Below, one piece after another: positions 61,151 to 64,000 of a stretch of 64,000 nucleotides of DNA. The stretch comes from Nitrososphaeraceae archaeon (GTDB taxonomy: Archaea > Thermoproteota > Nitrososphaeria > Nitrososphaerales > Nitrososphaeraceae). The notes under the pieces are model-generated. The model was not told where the DNA came from and ran no database searches. It was given only the letters and a program-made list of their open reading frames with translations. The stretch spans positions 1-64,000 of the forward strand of contig JAJPHM010000018.1 in assembly GCA_021325295.1 (NCBI GenBank), in the 5' to 3' direction. How positions within the stretch are numbered: position 1 is the first letter of the stretch; each line of letters begins with the position of its first letter. The position numbers and the translations under genes are program-made.

Positions 61151-61534
61151 GTGTGGAGACGGCTCGCTACAATCAAGCATTACACTTTTAACCCTGTATC
61201 GAGGATAACGTATCGGGTTTTTAACTTAGGCAAGAAGAAGGTACTCAGTGAATCAGAACTAAAGGAGCTGGTCATGCCCCAGCAAGGAGAGCTGCTTGGC
61301 AGAGTAGTCAAGCTGGTAGGCGGCGACAACATTATTGTAAAATGTACAGATGGCAAGGTCCGGACCTGCAGAATACGCGGCAAGATAAAGCGGAGGATGT
61401 GGATTCGTGATAATGACCTTGTGCTAATAGCTCCGTGGGATTTCCAATCTGACAAGGCAGATATTCTATGGAGGTATATTGCTGCCCATGCCGAAAAGCT
61501 AAAGCAGGACGGGTATCTGAACGGCCTTGATTGA
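61151..61534 (+). CDS. eif1a: Translation initiation factor aIF-1A
   Basis: OB-fold initiation factor stimulating ribosomal subunit dissociation and scanning. Conserved region: KKKVLSESELKELVMPQQGELLGRVVKLVGGDNIIVKCTDG... then RIRGKIKRRMWIRDNDLVLIAPWDFQ (residues about 28-105). The only plausible start is GTG at 61151, which gives 127 residues, about 25 more than usual; no ATG, GTG or TTG occurs between that point and the conserved part. A start site downstream would need a non-standard codon. Confidence 0.85.
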   Translation: MWRRLATIKHYTFNPVSRITYRVFNLGKKKVLSESELKELVMPQQGELLGRVVKLVGGDNIIVKCTDGKVRTCRIRGKIKRRMWIRDNDLVLIAPWDFQSDKADILWRYIAAHAEKLKQDGYLNGLD

Positions 61535-61633
61535 TGATTGATACCGTTGACTTTGTGTTTGTTTAGCTAAGAGTAAAGCAAGTCAAGCACACCGGATACC
61601 CTTATTATACGGTTGTTTGGAAAACCAATCCAT

Positions 61634-61828
61634 TTGGTAAGGGTTGCAAAGCGCCTTGTTCGCTATAACACAAAGGGCGATGGCGCTATCCCTGCAAGCA
61701 GCCAGTCAGAGTCTGCTGCAAAGACGGCCTACAGGAAGCGGATGCAATATAGCTGTGAGAAATGCGGACAGGTATTTCAGGCATGGAAATATCTTCACAA
61801 GCATAAAGTCGACAGGCATTCTTATTGA
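61634..61828 (+). CDS. Small C2H2 zinc-finger protein (64 aa)
   Basis: One C2H2 finger at the C-terminus: YSCEKCGQVFQAWKYLHKHKVDRH (C-x2-C, hydrophobic core, H-x5-H), with a basic N-terminal arm. TTG 61634 is favoured because a TATA-like TTATTATA (61602-61609) sits about 26 nt upstream; TTG 61613 is the longer alternative. One of three miniature fingers in the window. Confidence 0.7.
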   Translation: MVRVAKRLVRYNTKGDGAIPASSQSESAAKTAYRKRMQYSCEKCGQVFQAWKYLHKHKVDRHSY

Positions 61829-61918
61829 TTGATTTATTGACCGATTGACTGCTATGCAACCATCAACGCGACCAAGCTTAAAATAACTTGGCAAACACAG
61901 GGTGCCATAGAACATAAT

Positions 61919-62701
61919 ATGATGAGTAGCGAAAACATGGCCGAGAAGAAACTGCGCGGTTCTGGCGGTTATGTCATTGCCAGAGTTACTGACGAAGAGC
62001 AGAAGAAAGGCAACCTCGGCGGCCCTGAGCTATTCTTGGCTGGAGTAGGCAGGCTGGACGATGACAGATTTGTAAAATATTATTGCAACAGATGTGAAAA
62101 AGAATATCCGGGGCAGCCTGACATTGTTTATGATAATCCAAACGAAGACTTGGGTGAAGGCGTGATCCTTCTTGAAAAGGGCGAGTACAGGTGCAAGACA
62201 TGCAATTATACACTGGCCCAGTATCGCAAGTTTGACACCCCGGAAACTCAAACCGGAATGCAGGCAAACTCAGACAAGTCAGAGCCTGAAGAGAGACCTG
62301 CCATGCAAACACAAAACATAGAAATGCTTTCGGCTGCTGGCATCCCTAGCGCTCCTATTGAACAGGCTAAAACTGACAGCTTTTTGCCCATCGAGTCACT
62401 TGTAGGCATGTCAGCGTATGACTCTGATGCTATGTTGATAGGCATGGTTCAGAAGGTGGGATTGCGAAGATTGCCCGGGGGAAAAGTGCAGATATCTATC
62501 AAGCTGGAAGGCAAGGAAGAAGGAGATTCAAAGGAAGTCATATGGGAAAACATCTCAAAGATTGGGGATATCGTTTTGGTCGGGAGCAAAGCTCAGGAAG
62601 GAACCGCCAGTGCCAAGAGCGCGGGGTTATGTCCATCGTGCCGATACCAGAATGAGACTGATGCGGTCTTTTGCGGAGAATGCGGTACAAAGCTTGCCTG
62701 A
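61919..62701 (+). CDS. PRC-barrel-like protein with terminal zinc ribbon
   Basis: Three parts: an N-terminal domain with CNRC and CKTC knuckles (about 55-100), a middle PRC-barrel-like domain (about 162-220: LVGMSAYDSDAMLIGMVQKVGL, VIWENISKIGDIVLV), and a C-terminal zinc ribbon (CPSCRYQN...CGECGTKL). PRC-barrels and zinc ribbons suggest RNA or protein interaction; role unknown. Downstream gene is convergent. Confidence 0.75.
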   Translation: MMSSENMAEKKLRGSGGYVIARVTDEEQKKGNLGGPELFLAGVGRLDDDRFVKYYCNRCEKEYPGQPDIVYDNPNEDLGEGVILLEKGEYRCKTCNYTLAQYRKFDTPETQTGMQANSDKSEPEERPAMQTQNIEMLSAAGIPSAPIEQAKTDSFLPIESLVGMSAYDSDAMLIGMVQKVGLRRLPGGKVQISIKLEGKEEGDSKEVIWENISKIGDIVLVGSKAQEGTASAKSAGLCPSCRYQNETDAVFCGECGTKLA

Positions 62702-62791
62702 GTAGGTTGAATTAGATGAGTACTTTATTTTAGCCAAAAAGAGAAAGAAATTTTCTCTGTCTGGCCAGCCATAGCTTGTTTACTTGCTTGC

Positions 62792-64000
62792 TTAGCTCTT
62801 CCTCAGGACAATTCTTGCGTCAACCACTCTGGCTCCTTTTCCTTCTTCAAGCACCAGCAGAGGATTTATGTCAAATTCCTCAATTTCAGGAAAGTCAGTA
62901 ATCAGCTGCGAAAGTCTCTGCAGGCTATCTACTATAGCAGGGATATCTGATGGCTTTTCTCCTCTGGTTCCCCGCAGAAGCTTGATGGTCTTTATCGACT
63001 CGACCATCTTTTTTGCCTCTTCCCTGTCTATCGGAGCAAGTCTAAAGACCACGTCCTTTAACACCTCGACATATATGCCGCCAAGGCCAAACATTATGAG
63101 CGGTCCGAAAAGAGGGTCTTGCTTTGCGCCAAGGATCGTTTCTCTTGCTGATTTGACCATTTCCTGTACAAGGACCCCCTTTATTCTGGCACCTGACCGG
63201 TATTTTCTTGCACTTTCCGTTATGGCCCTAAATGCAGACTTGACCTCCTCGTCGCTTTTGATGCCTACCTTGACCCCGCCAGCATCTGACTTGTGCACTA
63301 TGTCCGGTGAAGCTATCTTCATCACAACAGGATAGCCAATCTTTTTTGCAGCATCTATACATTCCTGCTCGCTTGTGCCAAGTATGCTCTTTGGAGTCGG
63401 AAAGCCATACGCTGATAGCACTTCGTAGCCTTCTTCTTCAAGAAGGTTCAGCCGGCCTTGCTTTCTAACCTCTGCAAAAATATCCCTGACTGTGCTGGTG
63501 TTGACTGAAAATCGCTCCGGCTTGCTTGCAGGGCTTGCAAGCCAGGATCCAAAGTTGTACATCGCCTGCAGCGTCCGGATTGCCGGTTCAGCATACATGT
63601 AATGCGGGATGTTGCCGTCTGATAGGATCTTTTTGTTCTCGGTCCCTTCGGCCAGTCCCATCAGTGCTGCAAGCATTGTTTTGTTTGGGTGCGCCCTGGA
63701 CATGTTGACTATTACTTTTGCCAGACCGTTGTAATCAAGCGTGGCAGATGGAGTGCACATCGTCACGACAGAGCCTACGTTGGGATTGGACAGAACTTCA
63801 GTGAGGACTTTTTCAAATCTTCCAAAGTCAGCATCCCCAACAATGTCTACGGGGTTTCTTGGGGAGCCGTGTGGTGGAATTACCTTGGCTATGGCCTCCC
63901 TGGCAGCCGATATGTCGGCCATTTTCAGGCCATATTTTGAGCAGGCATCTGTTGATATGATGGCAGGCCCTCCTGCGTTGGATACTATCACTACGCCTCC
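62792..64000 (-). CDS. ADP-forming acyl-CoA synthetase (acetate-CoA ligase-like), N-terminus outside window
   Basis: NDP-forming acyl-CoA synthetase. The frame runs past the right edge, so the CoA-binding N-terminal half is missing. Visible: the ligase-CoA domain (STDACSKYGLKMADISAAREAIAKVIPPHGSPRNPVDIVGD region) and the C-terminal ATP-grasp domain (LLEEEGYEVLSAYGFPTPKSI; GYPVVMKIASPDIVHKSDAGGVKVGI; DINPLLVLEEG). Ammonia-oxidising archaea use such enzymes for 3-hydroxypropionyl- and 4-hydroxybutyryl-CoA in the 3HP/4HB cycle; which one this is cannot be told without the N-terminus. Confidence 0.88.
   Translation of the reverse strand, partial: GGVVIVSNAGGPAIISTDACSKYGLKMADISAAREAIAKVIPPHGSPRNPVDIVGDADFGRFEKVLTEVLSNPNVGSVVTMCTPSATLDYNGLAKVIVNMSRAHPNKTMLAALMGLAEGTENKKILSDGNIPHYMYAEPAIRTLQAMYNFGSWLASPASKPERFSVNTSTVRDIFAEVRKQGRLNLLEEEGYEVLSAYGFPTPKSILGTSEQECIDAAKKIGYPVVMKIASPDIVHKSDAGGVKVGIKSDEEVKSAFRAITESARKYRSGARIKGVLVQEMVKSARETILGAKQDPLFGPLIMFGLGGIYVEVLKDVVFRLAPIDREEAKKMVESIKTIKLLRGTRGEKPSDIPAIVDSLQRLSQLITDFPEIEEFDINPLLVLEEGKGARVVDARIVLRKS

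Overview
The window looks like a chromosome segment of an ammonia-oxidising archaeon (Thaumarchaeota/Nitrososphaeria), most like the Nitrososphaera lineage. The grounds are archaeal-type information genes (exosome Rrp4/Rrp41/Rrp42, SBDS, Rpo3, eL18/uL13/uS9, eL43, Pcc1, prefoldin, Nob1, aIF1A, XPF-type nuclease), F420 ligase CofE, a fused siroheme decarboxylase, many TTG/GTG starts, and TATA-like boxes placed 25-30 nt before start codons, which implies frequent leaderless mRNAs. The species is inference only.

Layout. 1-5.2 kb: an unknown protein, rhodanese, NAD kinase-Nob1 and an XPF-like nuclease. 4.8-9.1 kb (minus): SBDS, then the exosome superoperon rrp4-rrp41-rrp42-eL43-pcc1-pfdB. 9.2-11.2 kb (plus): divergent rpo3-eL18-uL13-uS9. 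11.4-16.9 kb: zinc-ribbon proteins, a response regulator, a cupredoxin, SufC, a chlorite dismutase/HemQ-family protein with DUF1802 and aldo/keto reductase, and a winged-helix regulator. 17.0-23.7 kb is an accessory, AT-richer segment: three secreted or surface proteins (two with Asp-box propeller repeats, one with a PEF-CTERM-like sorting tail), a decayed PEF-CTERM gene, a degenerate integrase fragment and a 292-bp IS5-like deletion derivative. 23.8-31.8 kb: UPF0248, LeuD/LeuC, CofE, hypotheticals, an intron-containing tRNA-Ser(GCU), TruD and fused AhbA-AhbB. 32-40.9 kb: slipin divergent from a membrane Lon-like protease, 6PGDH/cupin/RpiA, a thioredoxin-reductase-like enzyme, EVE protein, two coiled-coil paralogues and a VIT1-like transporter. 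41-43 kb: a C2H2 microprotein, a winged helix and a complete IS6-like insertion sequence with target duplication. 43-55 kb: hypotheticals, UMP kinase-HD hydrolase-dTMP kinase, Hsp20, UbiB/ABC1 kinase, Nudix, a TPP enzyme, pterin dehydratase and tRNA-Val(UAC). 55-64 kb: a gene-poor stretch, the sulfonate-type ABC locus, aIF1A, zinc proteins and the end of an ADP-forming acyl-CoA synthetase.

The best candidate for an undescribed system is at 56.7-60.8 kb. A phosphosulfolactate-synthase (ComA) homologue carries a C-terminal winged helix and altered active-site loops. It is divergent from a sulfonate/taurine-type ABC transporter (binding protein, 39-aa CxxC microprotein, ATPase, permease), and the intergenic region contains repeated ATGCAAAA motifs forming a perfect inverted repeat. 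I read this as an enzyme turned ligand-sensing repressor/activator for organosulfur uptake. Also notable are a tRNA intron in the T-loop, a possible hybrid heme route (AhbAB fusion plus Cld/HemQ-family protein), three tiny C2H2 zinc-finger proteins, and two unexplained hairpins.
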